Source of the DNA: Antilocapra americana
Taxonomy: Eukaryota; Chordata; Mammalia; Artiodactyla; Antilocapridae
Length of the DNA stretch: 64,000 bases
Direction of reading: 5' to 3'
Assembly: GCA_007570785.1 (NCBI GenBank)
Contig: ML661885.1
Coordinates: 31,437,339 to 31,501,338 of the forward strand
Below, piece after piece: positions 24,431 through 36,356 of this stretch. Position numbers and translations under genes: made by a program. Below the pieces are notes generated by a model. That model had not been told where the DNA came from, made no database searches, and saw nothing but the letters and a program-made list of their open reading frames with translations. Positions within the stretch are counted from its first letter, which is position 1, and every line of letters begins with the position of its first letter.

Positions 24431-24619
24431 AACAAAATTCTATCTTCTCAAAATTATACTGTGCCAAATACACATTTAGAGCACACTGAATGCTTAATTC
24501 ATTTTGACAAATCTACCTCTTCCTAGAACCAGAGGCACTAAGTAAATACTAGGAAATTCAGCTTTCAGTGGACAATTGTTTTACGTTCTTGGCTCTTGAT
24601 AAGCACTTGAGGCATGTGA

Positions 24620-24740
24620 TAACATTCATTCTTTCTTTTATTCCACATTATGCATTGAGCATTGTTCTGAGTGCTGGGAAAGCAACAGAGAATAAAACAG
24701 ATGAAGTCCACTCTCTCTTATGGATAAAAGGAAATAGGTG
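24620..24740 (-). repeat. L2/MIR-family 3' end, subfamily unsure
   Basis: CATTATGCATTGAGCATTGT, TCTGAGTGCTGGGAAAGCAA and CAGAGAATAAAACAGATGAA follow the widespread ATTTATTGAGCACC..TTCTAGGCACTGGGGA pattern in diverged form. Confidence 0.45.
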
Positions 24741-24767
24741 TACACATATACAACAGTCCTTGTTTCT

Positions 24768-24842
24768 CACTGTTGTTCAGTCACCAAGTTGTGTCCAACT
24801 CTTTGCTACTCCATGGACTGCAGCAAGCCAGGCTTCCCTGTC
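24768..24842 (-). mobile_element. BovB/Bov-tA 3' end fragment
   Basis: CACTGTTGTTCAGTCACCAA through ATGGACTGCAGCAAGCCAGG is the shared BovB and SINE 3' terminus. At 75 bases it cannot be assigned to one of the two. Confidence 0.8.
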
Positions 24843-25284
24843 CTTAGTATATATTAATTTTCAAAAGGCAAAGCTTAGGTGAATAATACTGGTCTCACAA
24901 TAAAGTGATTCAAGTTTCAGATGCCCAGGACAAAGTTAGGGTAGGGACACAATGAGTAAACACATGAAATAAAAACTTCATTGCTAACTCTTCAGTAAAC
25001 AGACTTTTATATAAATCATAGTTGCACAATTCAGTGATAGATCACATTCGTTTTTTCAGTATTTGTTGGTGATCGATCACAGTACATTTTACTTTAATTT
25101 CACATATTGGTAGCAAAACTTTGTTATTTATTGATATTTGATAGGAAAGATCTTGTCTCCTAGTGAGGGATTCAGGTAACATTGTACAACTATGGATAAT
25201 CAAAGGAAGGACTTGGTCAATAAAGATGAAAGGGCAACAAAGAAATGTAAGTGTGGCTGGTCAGGAATCTCTATAAGGATCATA

Positions 25285-25415
25285 CAGTTACCCTTTAATT
25301 AAGTTATTAACTTCCTGCCCCATTTTATATGTGAGTAAGACCAAGAAACAGGGAAGTACTAGGCATGGTCATACAGATATCAGTGCCAGGCTTGAAATCA
25401 AACTTACATTTATCT
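25285..25415 (-). repeat. MIR-like fragment
   Basis: CCCATTTTATATGTGAGTAA, AGAAACAGGGAAGTACTAGG and a following TCATACAGATATCAGTGCCA fit the reverse MIR order, strongly diverged. Confidence 0.4.
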
Positions 25416-25579
25416 AAAATTTTAGTCCATATTATTTTCAGTATGCTGAATATGTTCACACAGGCTATCTAAATGTGTGAAGGTTGAATGTATACTTAGT
25501 ATGACATGTATCTTAAATGACTTCAGTTGATGGCCTATAGTACAGCTACAGTCTATACTTAATATAATCTGTATTTAGT

Positions 25580-25785
25580 ACAGCAACCTGGTAGCTGAAT
25601 GTGAAGAATCTGCCTGCCAATGCAGGAGACACAGGTTTGATCCCTGTGTTGGGAAGATCCCCTGGAGAAGAAAATGAAGGAAACCCACTCCAGTATTCTT
25701 GCCTGGGAAATCCCATGGTCACAGGAGCCCGATGGGCTACAGTCCATGGGGTTGCAAAAGAGTCAGAAGCAACTTAGCGACTAAA
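25580..25785 (+). mobile_element. Bov-tA type SINE
   Basis: Forward copy with GAATCTGCCTGCCAATGCAG, the B-box GGTTTGATCCC, GGAAGATCCCCTGGAGAAGA and the end AGCAACTTAGCGACTAAACA plus a short AACAA-rich tail. Confidence 0.92.
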
Positions 25786-27160
25786 CAAAAACAACAAAAT
25801 AATTCATATCTAATCTTTGCTGATTGAGAAACCCACGTTGCACAATAAACTTTTCTAGTCTCAGTAAACAGTTCTTTTGGAAGCTCACTGCTGACACTCT
25901 TTCAGGTTTCCCAATATTTTATTGGCCAAATATTGGCATGCTACCATAGGACAAGAAAGAGTATGTGCTTAATCTAACACATGTCCCCAAATTTTCCATT
26001 TAGGAAAAAAGGAAAATCATACAGCCACACATCTTCACAAAGGAGAGTGACCGTGGATAGCAGTATAAGAACTTTGAGAGATGTGGATGGAGATGCACTG
26101 TGATTTCAGAAAATTCCTTTGTCCGGATGGGAAAATCAAAATCTGATAAAGATCTCTAACTTTAGAGAACAAAAATTGGTCTTTAATTTCTTTGCCTTTA
26201 ATAGTCTTTAATTTCCTTGCATTTAAAAATCATTAGTAATCATGCAGTCATCAGAACACTTCAGCAACTTCCTAACTAGGAAATGTAACACCTACTTTTG
26301 CTACTGTTAGCTTCAGCAGTTCAAAGAAAGCAAAGTCAATAGCAATTAGGAAAGAAAACCTTTGAGAAAGGGGAAGATAGCTATAAAACACCTAATTGTT
26401 TCTCTTAAAATCTACTCCCTCAGTACCTCCAAAAGCTAATGAAATGTCATTTCCCCATGACAAGTAGCCCACAGGTCTTTCTGTTCTTGGACAGGAAAAA
26501 AGGCATACTGTGACAACATATGTAATACCCTTCATTACTGAAACATGCATTATTCTAATGTTTCTGGCTTACAATTAATGTGTAAGTGATTCTAGAAGCT
26601 TAACTTCTATCCCCTATTTGTTGCTTAGCAACAATCAAGCTAAGTGAAACACTGCTAGGGTATAGGCTATGGGTCATGTTGGGGAAAGCTGCTTGGAAAT
26701 TATTGCTGGGATTGCTCTCTCTGGAGTCCTTTAAGCATTTGTCTCTATGTATAATTTAGTTGAAACGAACTTGCTTTGCTAATGGGAAATCCTGGATAAA
26801 TAAATCTGGGCCCATGTGAAAATAGCTATTCTGTAGACTCTTTCTATAATAAATATGACAATTATTTTTTCAAGAGCACATTTAATTCCACTCTCTGTAA
26901 GGGTTTCTTGCTTAAAAATAAAAATCGGTTTTAATTGATCTCTTTGGTGCAAAGACAATGATTTTGTTCTTTCCTCAAGTCTCAGCAGAATTTACAGGTG
27001 TTACTCTCTGAGCATTCTGTATGGTCACAGGAGCATTCCTGTGCCTAGTCCACACATTCAAAGTGAAGTAGGGGATTGTTATAGACAGTCTCTGTTACTT
27101 GAAAATTATCAACCTAAATCAGTCTTCATGCCAAAGACATACATTTTGAGGTAGCAAAAT
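25786..27160. other. Repeat-poor stretch, candidate non-coding element
   Basis: No gene or named repeat in 1.4 kb. The part from about 26.58 to 27.05 kb has no obvious repeat signature and contains a palindromic X-box-like site (26618-26634). I infer possible regulatory DNA, which needs cross-species alignment. Confidence 0.35.
26618..26634. promoter_or_regulatory. X-box-like palindrome (possible RFX site)
   Basis: TTGTTGCTTAGCAACAA is a 17-base palindrome with 7-base perfect arms around TTA. GTTGC..GCAAC half-sites with a short spacer are the known RFX-family recognition pattern. Binding and function are inference, since one motif of this length can arise by chance. Confidence 0.4.
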
Positions 27161-27164
27161 GTGC

Positions 27165-27390
27165 TTCTATACATGTGTTTACAAAAGAGACCCCAGAGCA
27201 CTCACTTGCTCCTGCTATGTGAGAACATGGCAAAAAATCTGTCATCTATAACCTGCACTCTTGCTAGACTCTGAATGTATCAGCATCTAACTGTGCCAGC
27301 TTCCAGAATTATGAGAAATAAACTCCTTTTGTTTATCAGCCACCCACTCTATGGTATTTCATTATAGCTGTCCAAACTGACTAATACAGG
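27165..27390 (+). repeat. MaLR (MST/MLT1-like) LTR 3' part
   Basis: CAAAAGAGACCCCAGAGCAC, TTCCAGAATTATGAGAAATA (AATAAA signal just after), ATCAGCCACCCACTCTATGG and the end ACTGACTAATACAG are the right half of a MaLR LTR. Confidence 0.8.
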
Positions 27391-27707
27391 GATGGAGCCA
27401 GTTATTCAAAAGAATTCAGGCCCAAATCTCTTCCAATAAATCACAAAGAAGATAAAGACAAATGCATGTGGTTTGGCTGTGCTAAAATTGTCCAAATAAT
27501 TATGTAAATGTGCACACTAACTTCATGACTATTTGAGGCCTGACCAGCTCACACACTGCCTTTGACAGTCTAAAGGCTAGAGAGAGAACTTTGATCTAAA
27601 TGGATACTAAAGTCAAATACCTGTAAGGTTACATGAGTCCTTCTACCTTTCACCCCTGAGCTACCACTTTATATGGTAAATTGGTATTTGTCATATATAC
27701 TACTTTC
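27391..27707. other. Unassigned DNA
   Basis: Nothing recognised. Confidence 0.5.
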
Positions 27708-29010
27708 AGTTTAGTTCAGTTATTCAATCGTGTCCAACTCTTTTTGACCCTGTGAACCGCAGCACGCCAGGCCTCCCTGTTCATCAACAACTTCCAGAGT
27801 CCACCCAAACCCATGTCTGTTGAGTCGGTGATGCCATCCAACCATCTCATCCTCTGTTGTCCCCTTCTCCTCCTGCCCTCAGTCTTTCCCAGCATCAGGT
27901 TCTTTTCAAATGAATCAGCTCTTCATATTAGGTGGCCAGTATTAGAGTTTCAAAGTATTAGATTTTCAGCTTCAACATCATTCCTTCCAATGAACACCCA
28001 GGACTGATCTCCTTTAGGATGGACTGGTTGGATCTCCTTGCAGTCCAAAAGACTCTTAAGAGTCTTCTCCAACACCACAGTTCAAAAAAATCAATTCTGA
28101 GCCATGAAGTGATGGGACCAGATACCAGGATCTTAGTTTTCTGAATGCTGAGTTTTAAGCCAATTTTTCACTCTCCTCTCTCACTTTCATCAAGAGACTC
28201 TTTAGCTCCTCTTCACTTTCTGCCATAAGGGTGGTGTCATCTGCGTATCTGAAGTTATTGGTATTTCTCCCTGCAATCTTGATTCTAGCTTGTGCTTCTT
28301 CCATCCCAGTGTTTCTCGTGATGTGCTCTGCATATAAGTTAAATAAGCAGGGCGACAATATATAGACTTAACCTACTCCTTTTCCTATTTGGAACCAATC
28401 TGTTCTTCCATGTCCATTTCTAACTGTTGCTTACTGCCTGACCTGCATACAGGTTTCTCAAGAGGCAGGTCAGGTCGTCTGGTATTCCCATCTCTTTCAG
28501 AATTTTCCACAGTTTACTGTGATCCACACAGTCAAAGGCTTTGGCATAGTCAATAAAGCAGAAATAGATTTTTTTTTTTGGAACTCTCTTGCTTTTTCAA
28601 TGATCCAGGGGATGTTGGCAATTTGATCTCTGGTTCCTCTGCCTTTTCTAAAACTAGCTTGAACATCTGGAAGTTTGTGGTTCATGTATTGCTGAAGCCT
28701 GGCTTGGAGAATTTTAAGCATTACTTTACTAGTCTGTGAGATGAATGCAATTGTGTGGTAGTTCGAACATTCTTTGCATTGCCTTTCTTTGGGATTGGAA
28801 GGAAAACTGACCTTTCCCAGTCCTGTGGCCACTGCTGAGTTTTCCACATTTGGCACATTGAGTGCAGCACTTTCACAGCATCATCTTTTAGCATTTGAAA
28901 TAGCTCAACTGGAATTCCATCACCTCCACTAGCTTTGTCCGTAATGATGCTTCCTAAGGCCTACTTGACTTCACATTCTAGAATGTCTGGTCTATGTGAG
29001 TGATCATTAT
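27708..29010 (-). mobile_element. BovB, reverse strand, with internal deletion
   Basis: It runs from the 3' terminus (TTTAGTTCAGTTATTCAATC) to upstream of the reverse transcriptase (GGCAATTTGATCTCTGGTTC, GAATGTCTGGTCTATGTGAG). At about 28098 it skips from TTCAAAAAAATCAATTC to TGAGCCATGAAGTGATGGGA, losing roughly 250-300 bases found in the copy at 21.3-21.6 kb. Minus-strand frames carry FRYADDTTLMAESEEELKSL and, further upstream, LPDVQASFRKGRGTRDQIAN. Frameshifts separate them. Confidence 0.94.
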
Positions 29011-30329
29011 CAAAATTGAAATATGCAAATACAAGTGATATTATCAAGGCAAGGAGTCTGGACATGTAGATTCCCACTCTACATGGAACTATAAAAACAG
29101 AAATAGAATGTTCAATTGAGTTGACTCTGTTAATGCCTCATTTAAATATTTAAGTTTGGAAAACAAGTTATTTTTTCATCTCTTTTATATTTGGAGTGTA
29201 ATTTTTAAAATTTCACTATTTAAACAAAAATTATTTCCTTCATTATATTGTTTATGATTATTTATTAACATTATTAATTGTGTTAGTAAATTAAATGTGT
29301 TATGAGTGTTAGATAATGCATAATGAGTGGTTATCCAAATTTATAGTACCTTAAGTGTCCTGTTAGATATAAAACTATAACATCAAAATGATTTTGATCC
29401 TCATTCCAGCATTGGAAAAAGCAATGTTTTATCTATCTTGTATCTAGAGTGTTGCTAAAATTCAGCGATGAAGATGTTCTTTATTCTGGTATTAATATCA
29501 TTTGATAGTATGTCATTCTTTTAATTATGAGTTTCCATATAGAAATAGCCTACAATAGAAGAGATTTTAAATATGTGCTATGAAAGGACTGTATATGCAA
29601 ATCCAGTCATGCAACTACAACTAATTCCAGACTTAAATTTATCTTGTTAATTAAAGATTTGAAGGAAATCTAGAGTAGGTATAACCTAAAGGAAAGAACT
29701 ATCTATGTTTCTAATACTGTCTATTGAAGCATGACTGTTTGCCTTGAACATTTGAATTCGCTATGTCAAGTGTAATCATCCAAAGAGGGAGATATCAAGC
29801 TCTCATAACTAATCAGATTAACCATATGCTATCACTTAGCTTTCTCTATTCTAATTATCTACTCGTGCCAAACAACCTTTCCATTATAATTTGATTTCAC
29901 ATGTAAATGTGTCCAGAAAAGAGAACATGCTAACTAACTGACACGATATTGTATTATTTATCATTTGAAAATTTATATCAGTATACATATGTATATTATA
30001 TTTATATATAAGTATGGAATGTTTGTATTGATTCTACTCCTAGGTTACCAGTTAAGCTTGATTATCTTATTTTAGGATATGAACATAATTGTTTAATATA
30101 AGCTCAACTAAAATCATAGAGCTGCCAAGTACAAGTATCTCAATCTTGGTGACCATCAGTTTCACCATGGGAATTTTATGAAGTAGACACTCAGTGGAAT
30201 CCCCTCCAGGGATTATGATTAATAAGGTCTAAAATGATGCATCTCTACTTTAACTAGATTTATTTCTGGCATAATGGAGTGAGTAAAGCAGCATGCTCTC
30301 TCTCCAAAAGTCCAGCTAAACCCAGAGCA
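29011..30329. other. Unassigned AT-rich DNA
   Basis: No gene or confident repeat. A TATATTTATATATAAG stretch near 30.0 kb is simple AT-rich sequence. Confidence 0.5.
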
Positions 30330-30545
30330 TGCAGGAATAATGAAATAATAAAACCTATAGGGAGATAAATGAACTAGAATACATAAAACAAGAGAAAAAA
30401 TAATGAATCAAAATTAAAATTGTTTCTTTGAAAATATAAAAAAAATTAAGAGACCACCAAGAAAATAAAAGATACAAATTTTCAAAATCAGCAGTAGAGG
30501 AAGCATTAATATTTAGATATTAAAAGACTATTAAAAATATTTTTT
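30330..30545 (+). mobile_element. Old L1 ORF2 fragment
   Basis: The A-rich text GAGACCACCAAGAAAATAAA then GATATTAAAAGACTATTAAA parallels the N-terminal half of L1 ORF2 on this strand. It is diverged and has no open frame. Confidence 0.5.
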
Positions 30546-30718
30546 CTTTGTTTTATAAACCCAGCTGACCTCTAAGATACTCTAATAAAAAGTTTAGCAT
30601 ACTTTTTATTTGAAGATAAACTATAGTGATTTCTTTACTGTCCAGCATTTTTGCACATAGTTTTATTTTTTAATGGTAAAACTAATAACTGCCAGATCTC
30701 TATCCTCAAAGAAACTCA

Positions 30719-31597
30719 AGTTTTTGTTTTTTTTTTTATTGTTTTTGCCATACATTGTCATGATATCAGCATGGATTTACATATGCTTCCCCTCCAGAAC
30801 CTCCCTCCCTCCTCCCTCCCCCCCGGGAAATCTCCATGCACCAGTCCCGAGCATCAATCCTGGGCTGGCGATTGATTAGACACATGACAATTAACATGCT
30901 TCAATGCCCTTCTCCCATATCATCCCACCCTTACCCTCATCCACAAAGTCCACGAGTCTATTCTATACATCTGCGTTCCTTTTGTTGTCTCGCATGCTGG
31001 GTTCTCGTTACCGTCTTTCTAAATTCCATATATATGCGTTAATATACTGTATTGTTGTTTTTGCTTCTGGCTTACTTCACTCTGGATAATGGGCTCCAGT
31101 TTCGTCCATCTGAGTAGAATTGCTTCAAATGAATTTTTTTTTTTAATGCTGAGTAATATTCCATTGTGTATATGTACCACGGCTTTCTTATCCATTCGTC
31201 AGTTGATGGGCATCTAGGTTGCTTCCATGTCTTAGCTATTGTAAACAATGCAGCTATGAACATTGGGGTACACGTGGCTCTTTCAATTCTGGTTTCCTCG
31301 GTGTATATGCCCAGTAGTGGGATTGCTGGGTCATATGGCAGGTCTATTTGCAGCTTTTTAAGGAACCTCCACACTGTTTTCCATAGTGGCTGTACTAGTT
31401 TGCACTCCCACCAACAGTGTCAGAGGGTTCCCTTTTCTCCACATCCTCTCCAGCATTTATTGCTTGTAGACTTTTGGATTGCAGCCATTCTGACTGGTGT
31501 AAAGTGGTACCTCATTGTGGTTTTGATTTGCATTTCTCTGATAATGAGTGATGTTGAACATCTTTTCATGTGTTTGTTAGCCATTTTTATGTCTTCT
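30719..31597 (-). mobile_element. Young ruminant L1, 5' truncated, reverse strand
   Basis: It begins with the reversed poly-A (T-rich, 30719-30740), then the 3' UTR with its C-rich tract (CCCTCCCTCCTCCCTCCC). ORF2 C-terminal sequence follows: minus-strand frame 31072-31374 reads [20 protein letters not shown] and [10 protein letters not shown]. The L1 match stops at about 31597 after TTATGTCTTCTTTGG. The copy is little diverged. No target-site duplication could be seen. Confidence 0.93.
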
Positions 31598-32015
31598 TTG
31601 GATCTTTTCTGCATGTTTGACATTCTTATTTTTCTCTAATTTCTCTTCTGAAAATTTATATTTGGATTCCAATTTGATATTTTCTCTCTGATTTATTCTT
31701 TTGTTACAAGCCTTGAAAGTGATTAATTTTCTTTGCCTGGGTGCATGTTTGCCCTCCAATACCAGCACTGGGAAACATCAGCAGAGCAATTTTTTGTGAC
31801 TATTTTTTCAACTTACTCATTTTTCTCCTTCCTAATGATTGCAGTCAAGAATTGCCACTCATTTCTGCGAGATTGCTGTCCTCCTTTCAATCTCCAGCTA
31901 ACTAGCCAAGATAGTAATTCTGTTTTCCTCCAGAATAAATTCCTTATTAGGAAAAATTTTATATAGCTCTGACATTACCAGTGGTTATTTTTTAAAACTT
32001 TCTAGCTGTTTCTAG
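31598..32015. other. Unassigned DNA
   Basis: No gene or repeat recognised between the L1 and the BovB. Confidence 0.5.
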
Positions 32016-33480
32016 GAACATCAGATGGATCATCGAAAAAGCAAGAGAGTTCCAGAAAAACATCTATTTCTGCTTTATTGACTATGCCAAAGCCTTTGTG
32101 TGGATCACAATAAACTGTGGAAAATTCTGAAAGAGATGGGAATACCAGACCACCTGACCTGCCTCCTGAGAACCCTGTATGCAGGTCAGGAAGCAACAGT
32201 TGGAATTGGACATGGAACAACAGACTGGTTCCCAATAGGAAAAGGAGTATGTCAAGGCTGTATATTTTCACCCTGCTTATTTAACTTATATGCAGAATAC
32301 ATCATGAGAAACGCTGGGCTGGAGGAAGCACAAGCTGGAATCAAGATTGCCAGGAGAAATATCAATAACTTCAGATATGCAGATGACACCACCCTTATGG
32401 CAGAAAGTGAAGAAGAGCTAAAGAGCCTCTTGATGAAAGGAGAGAGGAAAGTGAAAATTTGGCTTAAAGCTCAGCATTGGAATTTAGAAAGACAGTAACG
32501 AGAACCCAACATGTGAGACAGCAAAAGGAACGCAGATGTATAGAATAGACTCGCGGACTCTGTGAATGAGGGAAAGGATGGGATGATATGGGAGAATGGC
32601 ATTGAAACATGTTAATTATCACATGTCTAATCAATCGCCAGCCCAGGATTGATTCTCGGGGCTGGTGCATCGAGATTTCCCGGTGGGGGAGGGAGGAGGG
32701 AGGGGGGAGGGAGGGGTTTCTGGAGCGGGAGCATATATAAACCCATGGTGATATCATGGCATTGTATGACAAAAACAATAAAAGGGAGGAAAAAAAAAAA
32801 AGAAAACTAAGATCATGGCATCCAATCCCATCACTTCATGGCAGATACATGGGGAAACAGTGGAAACAGTGGCCAACTTTATTTTTCTGGGCTCCAGAAT
32901 CACTGCAGATGGTGATTGCAGCCATGAAATTAAAAGACACTTACTCCTTGGAAGAAAAGTTAGGACCAACCTAGAAAGCATATTAAAAAGCAGAGACATT
33001 ACTTTAGCAACAGAGGTCCATCTAGTCAAGGCTATGGTTTTTCCAGTGGTCATGTGTGGATGTGAGAGTTGGACTATAAAGAAATCTGAGTGCCAAAGAA
33101 TTGATGCTTTTGAACTGTGATGTTGGAGAAGGCTCTTGAGAGTCCCTTAGACTGCAAGGAGATCCAACAAGCCCATCCTAAAAGAGATCAGTCCTGGGTG
33201 TTCATTGGAAGGACTGATGTTGAAGCTGAAACTCCAATACTTTGGCCACCTGATGTGAAGAGCTGACTCATTTGAAAAGACCCTAATGCTGGGAAGGATT
33301 GGGCTCAGGAGGAGAAGGGGATGACAGAGGATGAGTTGGCTGGATGGCATCATCTACTCGACGGCCATGGTTTGGGTTGGACTCTGGCAGTTGGTGATGG
33401 ACAGGGAGGCATGGCGTGCCACAGTTCAAGGGGTTTCAAAGAGTCGGAAACAACTGACCAACTGAACTGAACTGAACTGA
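32016..33480 (+). mobile_element. BovB, forward strand, split by a young L1
   Basis: It starts within the reverse transcriptase (ATCGAAAAAGCAAGAGAGTT) and ends with the BovB ACTGA repeats (CAACTGAACTGAACTGAACT). Frame 32100-32498 contains FRYADDTTLMAESEEELKSL. A 4-base loss after AAAGCCTTTG, compared with the usual sequence, breaks the frame upstream. The L1 at 32479-32803 separates it from the C-terminal part (frame 32815-33120, VMCGCESWTIKK). The copy cannot be active. Confidence 0.95.
32479..32803 (+). mobile_element. Young ruminant L1 3' UTR, nested in BovB
   Basis: GGAATTTAGAAAGACAGTAA, AATGGCATTGAAACATGTTA, the G-rich tract at 32685-32716, ATATCATGGCATTGTATGAC and a poly-A of about 13 form the L1 3' UTR. 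On both sides the BovB sequence continues (AAAGCTCAGCATT before, GAAAACTAAGATCATGG after), so L1 landed in an already present BovB. No clear target-site duplication. Confidence 0.93.
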
Positions 33481-34044
33481 ACTTAATCAGTCGATAATGG
33501 GTCAGAGTGTTCACATTTCACAATTGGTGACATCAGGTGTTCAAGCCAAGAGAGTTAAAAAAGAGAATGAACTCTTTTTGGTGAGGAATTTCAGATACCA
33601 ATCCTCCATTATGCTTAATCCACATTATTTGAAGTTAGTTTAAAAGGAAAATTCTCTTCCACTCAGCACAGATATTTCAAAATTAGAGGGATCAGTTTTT
33701 CAGAATATAGATATGACTGCCCTACAAAAGTCAGGAGGTTTTGCTTCATTAAAAGACTTGTTGACTCTGGCAATTGCCTGAGTGGTAATATAAGCTGATG
33801 ATGATGCATTGTGTCTACATCACTAGGATTATATTGACAGCACTTAAAGTACTTTAAGTAGGAATCAACACTTTAAAGAGTTTTATTTAAAATTTCAGAT
33901 ATCATTATGGAAATATACACCAAGGTATTTGTTAGTTAGCAAGAGGATGTTAAAGCAACATCTTTATTGATGAAATAGTAATATTCTGAGAAAATTGTTT
34001 GATTAGGATATATGTATGGGTCTCATTTTAAGGTTATGTAGAAG
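33481..34044. other. Unassigned DNA
   Basis: No gene or named repeat. Confidence 0.5.
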
Positions 34045-34557
34045 AAATGATACAAATGAGCTTTTTTACAAAACACAAACAGCTCACAAATATAGGGAGC
34101 AAACTTATGGTTGCCATGGGGGAAAAATGGAGGGAAGGTATATATAGGGAGCTTGGGATCAACAACAAGGCTATATTTAAAATGGATTATCAAGAAGGTC
34201 CTACTGCATAGCACAGGGAACTCTACTTAGTGTTATGAGGGAGCCTGGATGGGACAGAAGTTTGGAGGAGAATGGATACATAAATATGTGTGTGCATTGA
34301 GTCCAACTCTTTGCAACTCCATAGACTGTAAGCCCATGAGGCTTCTCTGTCCATGGGATTCTCCAGGCAAGAATACTGGAGTAGGTTGCCATTTCCTCCT
34401 TCAGGGAATCTTACCAACCCAGAGATTGAACCCATGTCCTCTGAATCTCCTTGCATTGGCAGGTGGATTCTTTACCACTAAGCTCTTTTGCTATCCTCCT
34501 GAAACTATCATAATATTGTTAATCAGCTATACTCCAATATAAAATAAAAAGTTAAAA
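34045..34557 (+). mobile_element. L1 3' end (cetartiodactyl type), split by a SINE
   Basis: CAAACTTATGGTTGCCATGG, AAGGTCCTACTGCATAGCAC and GGGAACTCTACTTAGTG, then after the SINE TATTGTTAATCAGCTATACT and CCAATATAAAATAAAAAG, are the 3' UTR and end of an L1 of intermediate age. Confidence 0.8.
34290..34484 (-). mobile_element. Bov-tA type SINE inside the L1 3' end
   Basis: Reverse copy: GAGTCCAACTCTTTGCAACT tail, TCTCCAGGCAAGAATACTGG core, AGAGATTGAACCCATGTCCT B-box region and TTTACCACTAAGCT head. L1 text resumes after it. Confidence 0.9.
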
Positions 34558-34569
34558 GATTAGGTAGAA

Positions 34570-35025
34570 GAATTTTGCCAGTGGGGTGTGCATCTCAAGT
34601 TCTTTAACTTTGTTAGTCCTTGTGCTAGACTGTTTTAAGGGCCCCAGGTTTTCATGTTTTATTATATCCACATGTGGATATACACGGCACAGGACTTGCT
34701 TTAGCCAATAGCATGTTACTGCGAGTGATATAAGCAAAGGTTTGAAAAGCATTTGTGCAGTTAATCTTGCCCTCTTCTGCCTCTGCTGTTCCATAACATG
34801 AGCTTCCCTCAGGTGGACACTTCATTTGCTTGAGCCCTAGATCAAGTCATATCCCAGCTAAGATCTATGCTCAGCAGAAGTGACAGCTTCAAGCAAGCAC
34901 ACCCACCCAAGCCCAGTGTAGATCAGCCAAACCCTTCACCCCAACCTGCCAACAGAACCTTGAGATAAACAGATATTTTTTGCATCAAAATTAACATTTT
35001 AAGTCGTGTCTATCATGTAGAGTTA
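34570..35025 (+). repeat. Possible LTR-like relic, family unsure
   Basis: The stretch has the texture of an old LTR (AGCCAATAGCATGTTACTGC, mid CTCTTCTGCCTCTGCTGTTC, end TAGTAGTGATTCAAACTAATGCAG with a TAATAC-like close), but I could not name it and no clear signal AATAAA is present. Confidence 0.3.
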
Positions 35026-36356
35026 TAGTAGTGATTCAAACTAATGCAGTCCTACATCCAAATTCCCAGAAAATATACTTGACGTCACTGTAAAGTTGAC
35101 CTGTTTTGTCCTCAGAATCCGAGAGTCCACTTGGTGGACACCTTTTCATGCAAACTGCCATTGACAAGACCAAGAGAGATATTGTCCAACATACTGAATA
35201 GGTCATAAGACTGTTTTGAGCATTCTTGCTGTTAATATTTGTACATTAAATAATGTTTGCCTTCTTAGATACCTACCACCTGGTACTAAGGATACAAAGG
35301 AAGGAAACATAATTCCCACTTCCCTCTAAACCCCAGAGACTATGAATATTTATCAGAAGATCCCTGACATTTGCTGAATGGGAAAAAGGACTTAGGTCAG
35401 TTTGCAACAGTGAAAAAGAACAGAAATGTTCACTTTTAAAAACTATAAGCCTTTTATCAGAGAAAATGTCATCTCTGCTTCATTTGGAAGATGTCCCACC
35501 ACTATACAGCTATAATCTTCCTTCCCTCATGTACAGAAAGATCCCACCTGTATGGAAGAGGTGTCTTTGTTGTTATTCTTTTTCTCAAGTAAAAGGAGTT
35601 TGCAGAATTTGCAGCCAATAGTCCTAAGAGTTTGAATTATACAGTATTTCTAGTGTAAGCTATAGAATGTTTGAACCTTTATACTTATACTATCTTAATA
35701 CTGTCCTAATTTATGATTTATGAATTTCTATGATTTATGACAAGTTTTCTCAATGTCTTTCATATATATAATGTTTTACTCAATTCTGGAATATATTTGG
35801 CATTTGTTTATGCTCTTCCCTCCTCCATTTTTCACATATTGAATTTACATCAGCTGCTGCTTTTCAACCCATCAGAACCATAATTCAAGTTAGACATTAC
35901 TACCTAGAGATGCCTTCAGTCATTCAATCATGCTCTAAATCCTCTAATTTCCAAAACATAATTTTAATTCATCTGAATACTAAGATAAATGTCATACAGC
36001 TTTTTTAAAAAGGAAAAGGAGAGTTCTTTAAAATGAGTCATACATCTGAAAAAGACTAACAAGTACAAATATACCTTAAATATTTATTATAAATAAATAT
36101 ATTTGTGAAAGGGGAGAAATGTTTGTTGGCATTAACTTGGATGTCATTTGATATAAGAGATATTAAAGAGAAACAAAATTTAAAGTTATTTTCACATATC
36201 CTAAAATTAAAAGGAATCCTCATAGGAAGATCAAAGGGTTCCATAATCTGATTTAGGAAAGAGGAATGTATATGTGTGAGGAAAAAATAAGGATCTTTTC
36301 ATTACATGCACATTTCTTAGAATACATTGAATCTGTTAGAAACCCCTAATATTTGA
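35026..36356. other. Unassigned DNA
   Basis: 1.3 kb without a recognised gene or repeat. Confidence 0.5.

Noticed and set aside
31166..31639. 157-codon plus-strand frame
   Set aside because: It lies antisense to L1 ORF2, whose real product is read on the minus strand here.
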